NCBI GenBank assembly: GCA_021817875.1
Contig: JAKAFQ010000050.1
Location: forward strand, 1 to 13,369
Origin: Pseudomonadota bacterium
GTDB lineage: Bacteria; Pseudomonadota; Gammaproteobacteria; Steroidobacterales; Steroidobacteraceae
Direction: 5' to 3'
DNA: 13,369 bases
Of the stretch, positions 6,695 to 13,332 are shown piece by piece. Position 1 is the stretch's first letter. Each line of letters begins with the position of its first letter. The notes beneath the pieces were generated by a model. That model saw nothing but the letters and a program-made list of their open reading frames with translations, was not told the DNA's origin and searched no databases. Made by a program: the position numbers and the translations under genes.

Positions 6695-7666
6695 ATGAGG
6701 CGTGGCGCGCAGGATCGGCTTCACGTGCCCGCCGCGTGGCTGGCGGAATCCGGCACCGCGCTTTACATCGGGCTGATCGCGCTCATCGCGGGCGCGAGCG
6801 GGCTCTATTACATCCTGTTCCCGGAGCTCGGGGCGCTCGGGCACGACATTTTCAAACGGCCACGGGGCACCTGGGCCAGGGCGCCCCTGATGCTGATCCT
6901 CACACCCCTGTCGACGGCAGTGGCTGGCACCCTGATTGCGCGCAATCTGCCCTATGGTCTGCTGTCGGTGCTGCTCGACGTCGGTTTCTCAGTGCTGGCG
7001 ATCACAGTGCTGAGGTCCCCGATCGCGCCGGCCATCTCGGCGGGCCTGTTGCCCTTGACGCTCGGCATCCGCAGCCTCTGGTATCCGCCGTCGCTGCTGG
7101 TCGGCACCGGGTTTCTGGCCGGTTTCGCCGTGCTCTACGCCCGGTTCGGCGCGCCGAGTGCGCCCGTTGCGCGCGATGTGCAGGACGTCGCGGACGACGA
7201 GGTTGAGGAGCCACCACGGAATTTCAGCTGGACACCCTTCTTTTTTGGATTTCTCATCCTCGCGTTTCTCGCGGGCGATCTCACCGGATGGCGATTCGTC
7301 CTGTTCCCACCGCTCGTGGTGATCGGTTTCGAGGCGTTCGCGCATCCCGCCGTGTGCCCCTGGGCCGGACGACCGGTTGCGCTGCCGGTCGCCTGTGCAC
7401 TGACCGCGACCGCCGGAGTGCTTTGCGTGCTTGTTCTGGGCACGGGACCGATCGGCGCGATGTGCAGCGTGCTGACCGGCGTCCTGGTCCTGCGCGTGCT
7501 CGACCTGCACGTTCCGCCCGCACTCGCCGTGGGACTGCTGCCGTTCGTGATGACACATCCGGGATTCCGGTTCCCGCTCGCCGTGCTGTTGGGCACGGGA
7601 ATCGAGACGGCAGTCTTGCTCCTCTGGCGCCGGTTCGCGGGTTCGATCGCGGTTCGCGCCGGATGA
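6695..7666 (+). CDS. Integral membrane protein with two homologous halves (HPP-like, function unknown)
   Basis: A 323-residue polytopic protein with about eight hydrophobic helices and a hydrophilic acidic linker at 158-178 (DVQDVADDEVEEPP). The halves resemble each other. LFPELGALGH..F.RPRG.WAR.P (41-64) matches LFPPLVVIGFEAFAHP....AGRP (203-227), PAISAGLLP (112-120) matches PALAVGLLP (275-283), and LLVGTG (134-139) matches VLLGTG (297-302). The FP.LG....F..P.....RP pattern is reminiscent of HPP-family membrane proteins, which are single four-helix units; this would be a tandem duplicate. I do not recognise a substrate. ATG 6695 is preceded only by the hairpin at 6671-6690; GTG 6725 with AGGA at 6711-6714 is an alternative start that loses ten residues. 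It is co-directional with the RND genes but 372 nt away, so a separate transcript is likely. Confidence 0.8.
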   Translation: MRRGAQDRLHVPAAWLAESGTALYIGLIALIAGASGLYYILFPELGALGHDIFKRPRGTWARAPLMLILTPLSTAVAGTLIARNLPYGLLSVLLDVGFSVLAITVLRSPIAPAISAGLLPLTLGIRSLWYPPSLLVGTGFLAGFAVLYARFGAPSAPVARDVQDVADDEVEEPPRNFSWTPFFFGFLILAFLAGDLTGWRFVLFPPLVVIGFEAFAHPAVCPWAGRPVALPVACALTATAGVLCVLVLGTGPIGAMCSVLTGVLVLRVLDLHVPPALAVGLLPFVMTHPGFRFPLAVLLGTGIETAVLLLWRRFAGSIAVRAG

Positions 7667-7675
7667 CTCGCCGGC

Positions 7676-7758
7676 CGGGCCTGCGCTGTGCCCATCGTCG
7701 GGACGGACGTCGGGCTTGCATCGCCTGGCAGGCTCCGGCCCGGAACCGCGCAGGCCCG
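7676..7758. repeat. Long-range inverted repeat between convergent genes
   Basis: CGGGCCTGCGC (7676-7686) is perfectly complementary to GCGCAGGCCCG (7748-7758), with a 61-nt spacer that contains a smaller GCCT/AGGC hairpin. It fills the 143-nt gap between the convergent membrane-protein and MFS genes, so a bidirectional transcription end is a natural reading, although no T-tract is present on either strand. Confidence 0.4.
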
Positions 7759-7809
7759 CGTCACCGGTTCCCTCCGGCGCGCGGCAGCATCCACCCCTTC
7801 CCCCGCTCC

Positions 7810-9009
7810 TTACGCCATGCGACCACGTCTCATTGCGATGACCACAGCGCCGGACAGACCGGCCACCGCGCCGATCAGCATCACTGCGTGCAGGAAAGAG
7901 CCGGCCGCCAGCTGTACGGCGGACACGATCGGCGGACTGAAAAACGATCCCGCAAAAAAGCACGCCACCCAGGTGCCCATGCCGCGTGCGCGCCGCGAGA
8001 CACCGAATCGCTCGAGCGACCAGCCGATCATGACCGGAATGGCCATGCCGTTGCCCAATGATGCGACCAGCGCGGCAATGAGCGCGGCGGTTGCCGTCGG
8101 TGCCAGGCCAATCCCGATGTAGCCGACGGCGTACGCGAACAGCACCGCCGCAAACCGCAACTCGGCGCTCCACCTCGAGACTCTGGGATAGACGACGCCA
8201 CCGAGTACGGTGCCAATGCTCGCCAGGATGACATACAGGCTGATCTGTGCCGGCGATCCGATGCCGTGCACGGCGAAGATCCGTCCCAGTTGAATCGCTT
8301 CCACGTAATACAGGATCGCCATGCCGAGCGTCGCAACCCCGACGACGGCGCCTTCCCGCCATGGGAAGGCATCCTGTCCGGCCCGGGGCTCTTGCGGCCC
8401 GGCGGCGCTGCGCGCCGGCTCCGGCAGCCATGCCAGGGTCCAGGCGAGCAGGGGCAGGCCGAGCAGGTAAAGCAGAAACGGATCGTGCCAGCTCAACGTG
8501 CCCAGTGCTCCGCCGGCGAACACGAGCAGGGCCGCGAGGATCGGATTGGCCACGCTGAACACACCCAGCCATCGCTGGCGGAGCTCACCGGTGAAATAGT
8601 CCCCGATCAGCGCGTTTTGAGTGACGCTGATGCCGGCCTCCGCGAACCCCACCGGCAGGCGGGTTGCGAGCACACCGTAGAGATTGTCCACAAACATGGG
8701 CATGACGCCGAGGACGGCGAAAACCACCAGCGAGATGCACAGCACCGGCCGTCTGCCCCACCGATCGGCAGCCATGCCGATGAGCGGTGAGAACAATGCG
8801 ATGCACAGCGTGGGAATCGTCAGAATCATCGGGACCAGGAGCGCCCCGTAGGGTACGTGGCGAAAGTGCGCGAGGAGCTGCGGCAGGTTCGGAATCAGGG
8901 ACACGATCGCCATCGTCGGCATGGCCGACAGGGCCACCAGCCCGATGCCCTGCAGGAGGCCCGCAGAAGTCCCGCCCGATGCCCCGGCTGCGCGATTCCC
9001 CATCGTCAT
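7810..9009 (-). CDS. MFS transporter, last gene of the glycoside-cleavage cluster
   Basis: About 399 residues and 12 predicted membrane helices, standard for the major facilitator superfamily. After helix 2 is the MFS motif A, GMAADRWGRRPVL (about 78-90), and helix 4 carries ATRLPVGFAEAGISVTQN, in the position of the motif-B Arg. A hydrophilic central loop (about 197-222, PEPARSAAGPQEPR) separates the halves. ATG 9009 (Met-Thr-Met-Gly) is chosen because the upstream extension to 9108 is Ala/Arg-rich and not membrane-like; ATG 9003 is equally possible. The Shine-Dalgarno is poor in both cases. It lies downstream of the alpha/beta deglycosidase genes on the same strand, 421 nt behind alpha 1, so it may have its own promoter. 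The likely role is import of the glycoside or transport of a released sugar or aglycone; the substrate is inferred from neighbours only. Confidence 0.88.
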   Translation of the reverse strand: MTMGNRAAGASGGTSAGLLQGIGLVALSAMPTMAIVSLIPNLPQLLAHFRHVPYGALLVPMILTIPTLCIALFSPLIGMAADRWGRRPVLCISLVVFAVLGVMPMFVDNLYGVLATRLPVGFAEAGISVTQNALIGDYFTGELRQRWLGVFSVANPILAALLVFAGGALGTLSWHDPFLLYLLGLPLLAWTLAWLPEPARSAAGPQEPRAGQDAFPWREGAVVGVATLGMAILYYVEAIQLGRIFAVHGIGSPAQISLYVILASIGTVLGGVVYPRVSRWSAELRFAAVLFAYAVGYIGIGLAPTATAALIAALVASLGNGMAIPVMIGWSLERFGVSRRARGMGTWVACFFAGSFFSPPIVSAVQLAAGSFLHAVMLIGAVAGLSGAVVIAMRRGRMA

Positions 9010-9430
9010 TGCCGCCCGGCCCGCGCGCCGATTCTGTCGCGGGGATGTCGCTGCTGCGGCCGATGCCGGCGGCAGGCAGGCCGCAGTCCGGGCTCGAACA
9101 TCGACCATCCCGGCCGCTCGCCGCCTGTCCGGCCTACGGCGCCAGGGTGTGCAGCGAAGCGTCCGCAGCCGCAGCCGAGGGAAACGTCGATCGCCGTTCG
9201 CGCACCGTCACCACCCGGCGATGCCTCGCGGCGCTTGCCAAAGGCAGAGCTGAATCGCCTCATGGGATGTCCCCGTATCAGCGGGGCGGGCCCGGCGACG
9301 GCGGTGCTGTCGGGAATCGCCTCGATGAACCCGTGACGGGAGCGGCATCTGCCTCCGACCGGACACGCCTGGGCCACGGACTTGCGCCTCTGCGGTTCAT
9401 GGCCGTCGACGACGTGCAGTGGCGGACGTG
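9010..9430. other. Intergenic region between alpha 1 and the MFS gene, no recognisable gene
   Basis: This 421-nt stretch is the only large gap inside the minus-strand cluster. Frames crossing it give Arg/Gly/Pro-rich translations without family resemblance. A small hairpin CCCCG-TATCAG-CGGGG (9271-9286) is present. I see no clear promoter for the MFS gene. The length suggests decay of a former gene or an internal regulatory segment. Confidence 0.4.
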
Positions 9431-10327
9431 TCATGGATCGACCCGTCCGAGCTCCGCTTCGATCCTGCGCAGCAGCGCGTGTTGTCGACGCACCTGCTCG
9501 AGCGAGCGCCAGGGCTCGCGACTGCCTTCGTACTCGCTCGACAGGTATCCGGTGTAATGTGCCCGGCGCAGCGCCGGCAGGACGGCTCGCCACGGAATGT
9601 GCTCGTCCTCGAGATCGCGGTTGATGTGGTGGAATTTCGCCTGGATGAACACCACGTATTTCGCGATCAGCAGGAAATCCTCGGGATCGACGTGAATGCC
9701 GTTGAGGAATGTGCGCCGCATCTCCTCCGTTTCGCCGGGCCAGTACGGCAGCGGCCGATCCTGGAAAATCCCGGTGTCGATCAGCAGGCCGAAGTTGCGG
9801 CTGCCGGTACGCTCGATGAACTCGACATACCGCTCGACGATCGGATGACGAATCGGCGTCGGCGCATGGATCTCCGGGCAGATCACGATGTTCGACTCGG
9901 CGGCGAGGTCGAGCACGCGCCGCACGGCTTCTTCCCACACGGGATCCGGCCGCAGGTCGATGGAGACCACGCCGATCTTGGGGCGCACGAACCGAAATCC
10001 GAGTGTCGACGCCAGTTTGATGTCGCGGACCAGATCCGCGGCGGCCTCCGCCACCGTCATGTTGCGGGAAACCGTCAAGCGGGTGTCGAGCCAGGAACCG
10101 TAGCTGGTCGGCTCGAGCCGATATTGGGCGAGCAGCGCATGCCAGTGATCGATCCACGCCGGGTCCGGATTGGGGTAGCCGGGAACGTGCGCCTCGCCGA
10201 GAATTTCGATGCCCGTCGCGCCCAGGTCGGCAATCTGGGCGAATGCGTCCTCGAGAGTGAGGACCGTGCCGTAGTCGTCCGTGTAGCTGTACAGGGAAAC
10301 GCCGTATCGGAAGCCGTCGGAGCTCAT
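9431..10327 (-). CDS. Sugar phosphate isomerase/epimerase-fold protein, probable C-glycoside deglycosidase alpha subunit (alpha 1)
   Basis: A 298-residue TIM-barrel protein of the xylose-isomerase-like/AP-endonuclease 2 superfamily. It opens with RYGVSLYSYTDDYG and LGATGIEILGE. Predicted metal-site residues are Glu152 in CPEIHAP, Asp184 in LLIDTG and Glu265 in YLSSEYEG. The His expected in the HxK-type motif is Gln229 here (IQAKFHHIN), with His233 and His234 close by. It pairs with the beta subunit just upstream; their stop and start overlap as ATGA (10324-10327), a strong sign of a stoichiometric complex. In known alpha/beta C-glycoside deglycosidases such a pair cleaves the sugar-aromatic C-C bond of a 3-oxo C-glycoside in a metal-dependent step. 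It is clearly paralogous to the gene at 12048-13037 (shared SLYS, EIH, SSEYEG, EQVRRQH). Fold and pairing are firm; substrate, and activity given the Gln, are open. Confidence 0.8.
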   Translation of the reverse strand: MSSDGFRYGVSLYSYTDDYGTVLTLEDAFAQIADLGATGIEILGEAHVPGYPNPDPAWIDHWHALLAQYRLEPTSYGSWLDTRLTVSRNMTVAEAAADLVRDIKLASTLGFRFVRPKIGVVSIDLRPDPVWEEAVRRVLDLAAESNIVICPEIHAPTPIRHPIVERYVEFIERTGSRNFGLLIDTGIFQDRPLPYWPGETEEMRRTFLNGIHVDPEDFLLIAKYVVFIQAKFHHINRDLEDEHIPWRAVLPALRRAHYTGYLSSEYEGSREPWRSLEQVRRQHALLRRIEAELGRVDP

Positions 10328-10725
10328 GAGACGATGGTTGCCTCGCGGGTTTCGCGGATGATGCTGGGCTGAAATTCGATGGGAAAATACGGCTGGCGGA
10401 TGCGAACCGCGACGCTGACGTCGTGAACGCCGACCGCAAGACCACCCGGCTTCGCTACGCGGACGATCACCGGTTCGTCGAGTGTCCAGCGCAGATCGAC
10501 CGCCTGGCGCAGCTGCGCGAGCGACAGCTCACGCCCTTGCACGACCAGATGGTTCGCCTCGTGCGGGAACAGGAGGTCGTCGACGGTGACATCGACTCCA
10601 TCGACGAGGCTGGAGCGCATCCCGCGGTAATTCGGCAGGCGCAGCAACAACTCGAATCCCGAGCGGTTCCCGATGGGACCGAGGTTGCGAAACCCCCTCG
10701 TCTGTACCAGTGTCCGCTCTAGCAT
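10324..10725 (-). CDS. DUF6379-like protein, probable C-glycoside deglycosidase beta subunit (beta 1)
   Basis: A 133-residue beta-rich protein without signal peptide or membrane segment. It aligns almost gap-free with beta 2 (11642-12031). Shared blocks are GFRN (11-14), RLPNYRG versus RLPYYRG (29-35), VTVD (46-49), Arg79-Trp80 and the GGL..GVH block (94-101). This is the pattern of the small beta subunit (DUF6379/CGDB family) of C-glycoside deglycosidases, which packs on the TIM-barrel alpha subunit and completes its active site. ATG 10725 is chosen because the frame upstream is Arg/Ser-rich and unlike the paralogue, whereas MLERTLVQTRGFRN matches MFDKYMIVEDGFRN of beta 2 in length and position. 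Its TGA overlaps alpha 1's ATG by 4 nt. Here beta precedes alpha, the reverse of the other pair. The C-terminus (111-133) diverges from beta 2. Confidence 0.78.
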   Translation of the reverse strand: MLERTLVQTRGFRNLGPIGNRSGFELLLRLPNYRGMRSSLVDGVDVTVDDLLFPHEANHLVVQGRELSLAQLRQAVDLRWTLDEPVIVRVAKPGGLAVGVHDVSVAVRIRQPYFPIEFQPSIIRETREATIVS

Positions 10726-10828
10726 GTCTGCCGTTCCGTCAGCACGGCGGGTGACACGGTCGATTCCAATGCCGCCCCGAGCCTCGGGCCGTGCTGGAGA
10801 TTCGCATCGGATGCGCCGCGCCGAGGCA

Positions 10829-11476
10829 TCATGAATTTTCCGCGAACCGGGCGAGAACCTCCTTCTCGAAGGCAAACAGTCTCTGCGCGCTGGGCCGCTC
10901 GGAGACGCGCTCGAAGTGAGCCCGGCACAGCGGGTAATCCGCGACGTCCACGTTGAACTGCATGCCACGGCGAAAGCACCAGAAGAAATACACATCGGCC
11001 GTGGTAAATTGCTCGAAGAACCAGTTGCGGCCGTCGGCCAGCATCGCTTCCGCCACCGCGTAATTGGCCCGCAGGAGCGTCTGCGCGCAGCGCCGCACGC
11101 TTTGCGCCGAATCCGGCAGATCGCAATATCGTTCCGGCAGGACGTTCGGGGTCAGCCGGGGATGTATGCCCGAGGCGCACCAGGCGAGAAAGGAAATGGC
11201 CTGAATTTCCCGCATCGGGTCTTCCGGCAACAGCTGCGCTTCGCGGAACGTGCGCGCTATCCAGATCTGAATCGCGACGTTCTCGGTCAGCGCCGTGCCG
11301 TCTATCAGCAATACCGGTACCGCCTGCTTCGGGTTGATCCGGCGGAACTCCGCGGTGGTGTGCTCGCCGCGGTGCATATTGAGCGCCTTGACGTTGAACC
11401 CGGCGCCGGCTTCCGTCAGCGCGATGTATGGCACCAGGGAACAACTCAAGGGGGAATAATAGAGCGTGAGCGTCAT
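10829..11476 (-). CDS. Glutathione S-transferase (bacterial beta-class-like) between the two deglycosidase pairs
   Basis: A 215-residue soluble protein with two-domain GST architecture. The thioredoxin-like N-domain (about 1-80) begins MTLTLYYSPLSCSLVPYIAL, where Cys12 matches the catalytic Cys position of beta-class GSTs (CSL motif). It contains the cis-Pro loop QAVPVL (Pro54) and the gamma-glutamyl-binding LTENVAIQIWIA (Glu65; Asn66 replaces the more usual Ser). The helical C-domain (about 90-205) holds TTADVYFFW in place of the usual T.AD.Y N-capping motif. Shine-Dalgarno AGGGGGAG sits 7 nt before the ATG. It is co-directional with beta 2 (165 nt upstream) and beta 1 (103 nt downstream), so it probably shares their transcript. 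A role in conjugating or reducing a reactive aromatic aglycone is inferred from position only. LigE/LigF-type ether-cleaving GSTs are another possibility. Confidence 0.87.
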   Translation of the reverse strand: MTLTLYYSPLSCSLVPYIALTEAGAGFNVKALNMHRGEHTTAEFRRINPKQAVPVLLIDGTALTENVAIQIWIARTFREAQLLPEDPMREIQAISFLAWCASGIHPRLTPNVLPERYCDLPDSAQSVRRCAQTLLRANYAVAEAMLADGRNWFFEQFTTADVYFFWCFRRGMQFNVDVADYPLCRAHFERVSERPSAQRLFAFEKEVLARFAENS

Positions 11477-11641
11477 GCGAAAACTCCCCCTGAACGCGTC
11501 AGCCGCAGCGTTTGCCGCGGGGAATTCGCTGCGCCGCGCCGGCGCGGGCCTCGTCGCGAGCGCGCGTGCTCCGGTACGGGGTGGGCCAGTTCATGAATTC
11601 GGCGCGAAGGCGTGTGGCGGCATGACGTTGCGGACCGGTGC

Positions 11642-12031
11642 TCACTTCAGTACGAGCTGTTTGCTGTCGTGACCGAGCAGCGGAAACGGCAGATAGGAAA
11701 TCCGCAGTCTGTCCGTGAGGTCCACCCGGTGCACGCCGGGCGCCAGTCCGCCTTCTTTGCGGACGATGACCGTGCCGATTTCGCCGAACTCCCAGCGCTC
11801 GTGATAGTCGGCTTCCATGGCTTCGAGACTCATGGGCCGGCCGCGCAGGACGATGGTGACCGCGTCCCGGGGAAACGTCTGTCCGTCGACGGTCACCGAG
11901 ACGTCTTCGACCATGGAGACGCCGAGGCCGCGGTAATACGGCAAGCGGGTGTTCACCTGAAATCCGATGGTGCGGCCATTCTCGCTGACGTTGCGGAAGC
12001 CGTCCTCGACGATCATGTATTTGTCAAACAT
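11642..12031 (-). CDS. DUF6379-like protein, probable C-glycoside deglycosidase beta subunit (beta 2)
   Basis: A 129-residue soluble, beta-strand-rich protein starting MFDKYMIVEDGFRNV. Hallmarks are RLPYYRG (29-35), VTVDGQTFPRD (46-56), a short helix SLEAMEADYHERWEFGE (68-84) and GGLAPGVHRVDLTDRLRISY (94-113). These fit the DUF6379/CGDB beta-subunit family closely, more closely than beta 1 does. The start is secure: GGAG lies 7 nt upstream of ATG 12031, and the gene begins 16 nt after the alpha 2 stop, so the pair is cotranscribed. In characterised deglycosidases the beta subunit forms a complex with the metal-dependent alpha barrel and contributes to the active-site pocket. It should partner the alpha 2 subunit directly upstream. 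Function in this organism is inferred. Confidence 0.85.
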   Translation of the reverse strand: MFDKYMIVEDGFRNVSENGRTIGFQVNTRLPYYRGLGVSMVEDVSVTVDGQTFPRDAVTIVLRGRPMSLEAMEADYHERWEFGEIGTVIVRKEGGLAPGVHRVDLTDRLRISYLPFPLLGHDSKQLVLK

Positions 12032-12047
12032 CGTGGTTCTCCGGAAC

Positions 12048-13037
12048 TCATCGCGTGGCCAGCAGCCGCTCGAACATCACATGCTGGCGCCGCACCTGCT
12101 CGATGCTGTCGACCGGGTAGGCGTCCTGTATCCAGCGATTCCCCTCGTACTCGCTGGACAGGTAGCCGTCATACCCTCCCTCGATGAGCACTGGAATGAT
12201 TTCCTCGTACGGAATGCTGTATTCACGCGTGTCGTCCACCATGTCGTAGAATTTGGCGTGTATGTGGTAGATGTGCGGCATGAACTCCAGCATGCGGCGC
12301 GGATTGGACCAGATGATGTGGCGCACCGATTCGGCGAACCGGCGGTCCACTTCGTTGCCGCCCATCAGTCCCACGTCAAAAATGACGTAATCGGCCAGGA
12401 CCCGCTCTTCGTATGCCTGGCAGACGAAGTCGATGATCTTCTCCGTGGCGCCATGGCGCAGGGCATGATCGCGCATCACGCGTGGGTATCGCTTGACGTA
12501 GATTCCCATGTCGGGAACATAACCGACGTGACGGGTTCCGGTCCGCTCGATCATCTCGGTGTAACGCATGATCCACGGATGATCGAAGTGGAACGGGGAG
12601 TGGATTTCGAGCCCCATCTTCACGTCGCATTCCTCTGCGTACGGAATGCAGCGTTCCACCATTTCCGGCTTGACGCTGACCAGGACCCGCATGACTTTGC
12701 AGCCGAGCCTGGCGGCATGACGCAGATCGGTCTTGATGGACTCGATCATTTCGTCGTCGGTGAGCAGTCGGTCCTTGTAGCGCTTGGTGTCGAGGAACAT
12801 GTCGTGACACGTGGGCACAGTGCCGTAGTGCGCCATCCACTGGTGCCATCTGGCATAGAAGGCGTCCGGAAGATTCGGGAATCCCGGCATCATCTGTTCG
12901 CCGATGGATTCGATTCCGAGTGCGCCGAGCCTCGCGCTCGTGGCGATGCAACCCTCCAGATCGAGTTTGCGCAGGAAATATTCCTCCTGAAGGCTGTAAA
13001 GGCTGACGCCCCGCTTGATGTGATGCTGTGTTGCCAT
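12048..13037 (-). CDS. Sugar phosphate isomerase/epimerase-fold protein, probable C-glycoside deglycosidase alpha subunit (alpha 2)
   Basis: A 329-residue TIM-barrel protein, about 30 residues longer than alpha 1. It starts MATQHHIKRGVSLYSLQEEY with GGAAGAG a few bases upstream of the ATG. Predicted metal ligands are all present: Glu144 in GLEIHSP, Asp176 in YVPDMG, His260 in YHIHAKFYD and Glu297 in YLSSEYEG. A nearby His146 could act as acid/base. The extra length is mainly an insertion near 195-250 (GATEKIIDFVCQAYEERVL and onward). With beta 2, which begins 16 nt downstream, it should form the alpha/beta complex that cleaves the C-C bond of 3-oxo C-glycosides. It is the first gene of the minus-strand cluster, preceded by a long leader and a LacI-type operator at the window edge. 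Fold and metal site are clear; C-glycoside specificity is inferred from the alpha/beta pairing and could extend to other 3-oxo glycosides. Confidence 0.85.
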   Translation of the reverse strand: MATQHHIKRGVSLYSLQEEYFLRKLDLEGCIATSARLGALGIESIGEQMMPGFPNLPDAFYARWHQWMAHYGTVPTCHDMFLDTKRYKDRLLTDDEMIESIKTDLRHAARLGCKVMRVLVSVKPEMVERCIPYAEECDVKMGLEIHSPFHFDHPWIMRYTEMIERTGTRHVGYVPDMGIYVKRYPRVMRDHALRHGATEKIIDFVCQAYEERVLADYVIFDVGLMGGNEVDRRFAESVRHIIWSNPRRMLEFMPHIYHIHAKFYDMVDDTREYSIPYEEIIPVLIEGGYDGYLSSEYEGNRWIQDAYPVDSIEQVRRQHVMFERLLATR

Positions 13038-13332
13038 GGTCTCTTCCAGGTCTGTCGCCGCCCGTGCACATCACGGGCAGAATCGGGTTCAGGCGATCCG
13101 GAGGCCCCCCGTTAGCGCGTCGAAATGCCCCGAAGGGCCGCGCCGCGGCCACCATGGCGCGGCGCACAAAGCCGGCAGGTTTGCGTCGCCTGCCGCCGTG
13201 TCCGACACGGATGGACGGAGGTCGATGCTTGCGGCGCCGCGCGCGGGCGCGACGGCAGGACGCCACGGAGGGTTTCCAGGGAAGAACTCGGAGGGCGCCA
13301 TGGATGGACTCTCGCCGCTGTAGAGCATGCCG
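13038..13332 (-). other. Structured untranslated leader of the deglycosidase operon, no recognisable gene
   Basis: About 295 nt lie between the candidate promoter and the alpha 2 start. Several perfect small hairpins are visible: GCCCGTG/CACGGGC at 13060-13078 (7-bp stem, 5-nt loop), GCCGCGCC/GGCGCGGC at 13137-13163, CGGCAGG/CCTGCCG at 13173-13195, and CGTGT/ACACG at 13197-13209. None is followed by a T-run. A 79-codon frame (13328-13089) is Pro/Ala-rich with no Shine-Dalgarno and is not called. In GC-rich DNA some hairpins are expected by chance. Confidence 0.4.

Noticed and set aside
4097..6844. Very long open frame on the minus strand opposite the RND pump
   Set aside because: It is an antisense shadow of a strongly recognisable pump. 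Its translation is Arg/Gln/His-rich with no domain, as expected opposite GC-rich coding sequence.
6538..7206. 222-codon frame starting before the duplicated membrane protein
   Set aside because: It is Arg-rich and overlaps the clearly membrane-like frame in a different phase.
6989..8572. 527-codon minus-strand open frame across the membrane-protein/MFS junction
   Set aside because: It crosses two well-supported genes in other frames and is Arg/Gly-rich without domains.
9419..10372. 317-codon plus-strand open frame opposite alpha 1
   Set aside because: It mirrors the alpha 1 gene, has no recognisable motif and lacks a convincing start signal.
11967..13115. 382-codon plus-strand open frame opposite alpha 2
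   Set aside because: The minus strand encodes a clear TIM-barrel protein with metal-site motifs and good ribosome binding sites; the plus-strand frame shows no family features and spans two minus-strand genes and their gap.
13089..13328. 79-codon minus-strand frame in the operon leader
   Set aside because: No Shine-Dalgarno, Pro/Ala-rich non-descript composition, and its ATG would fall at the predicted transcription start.
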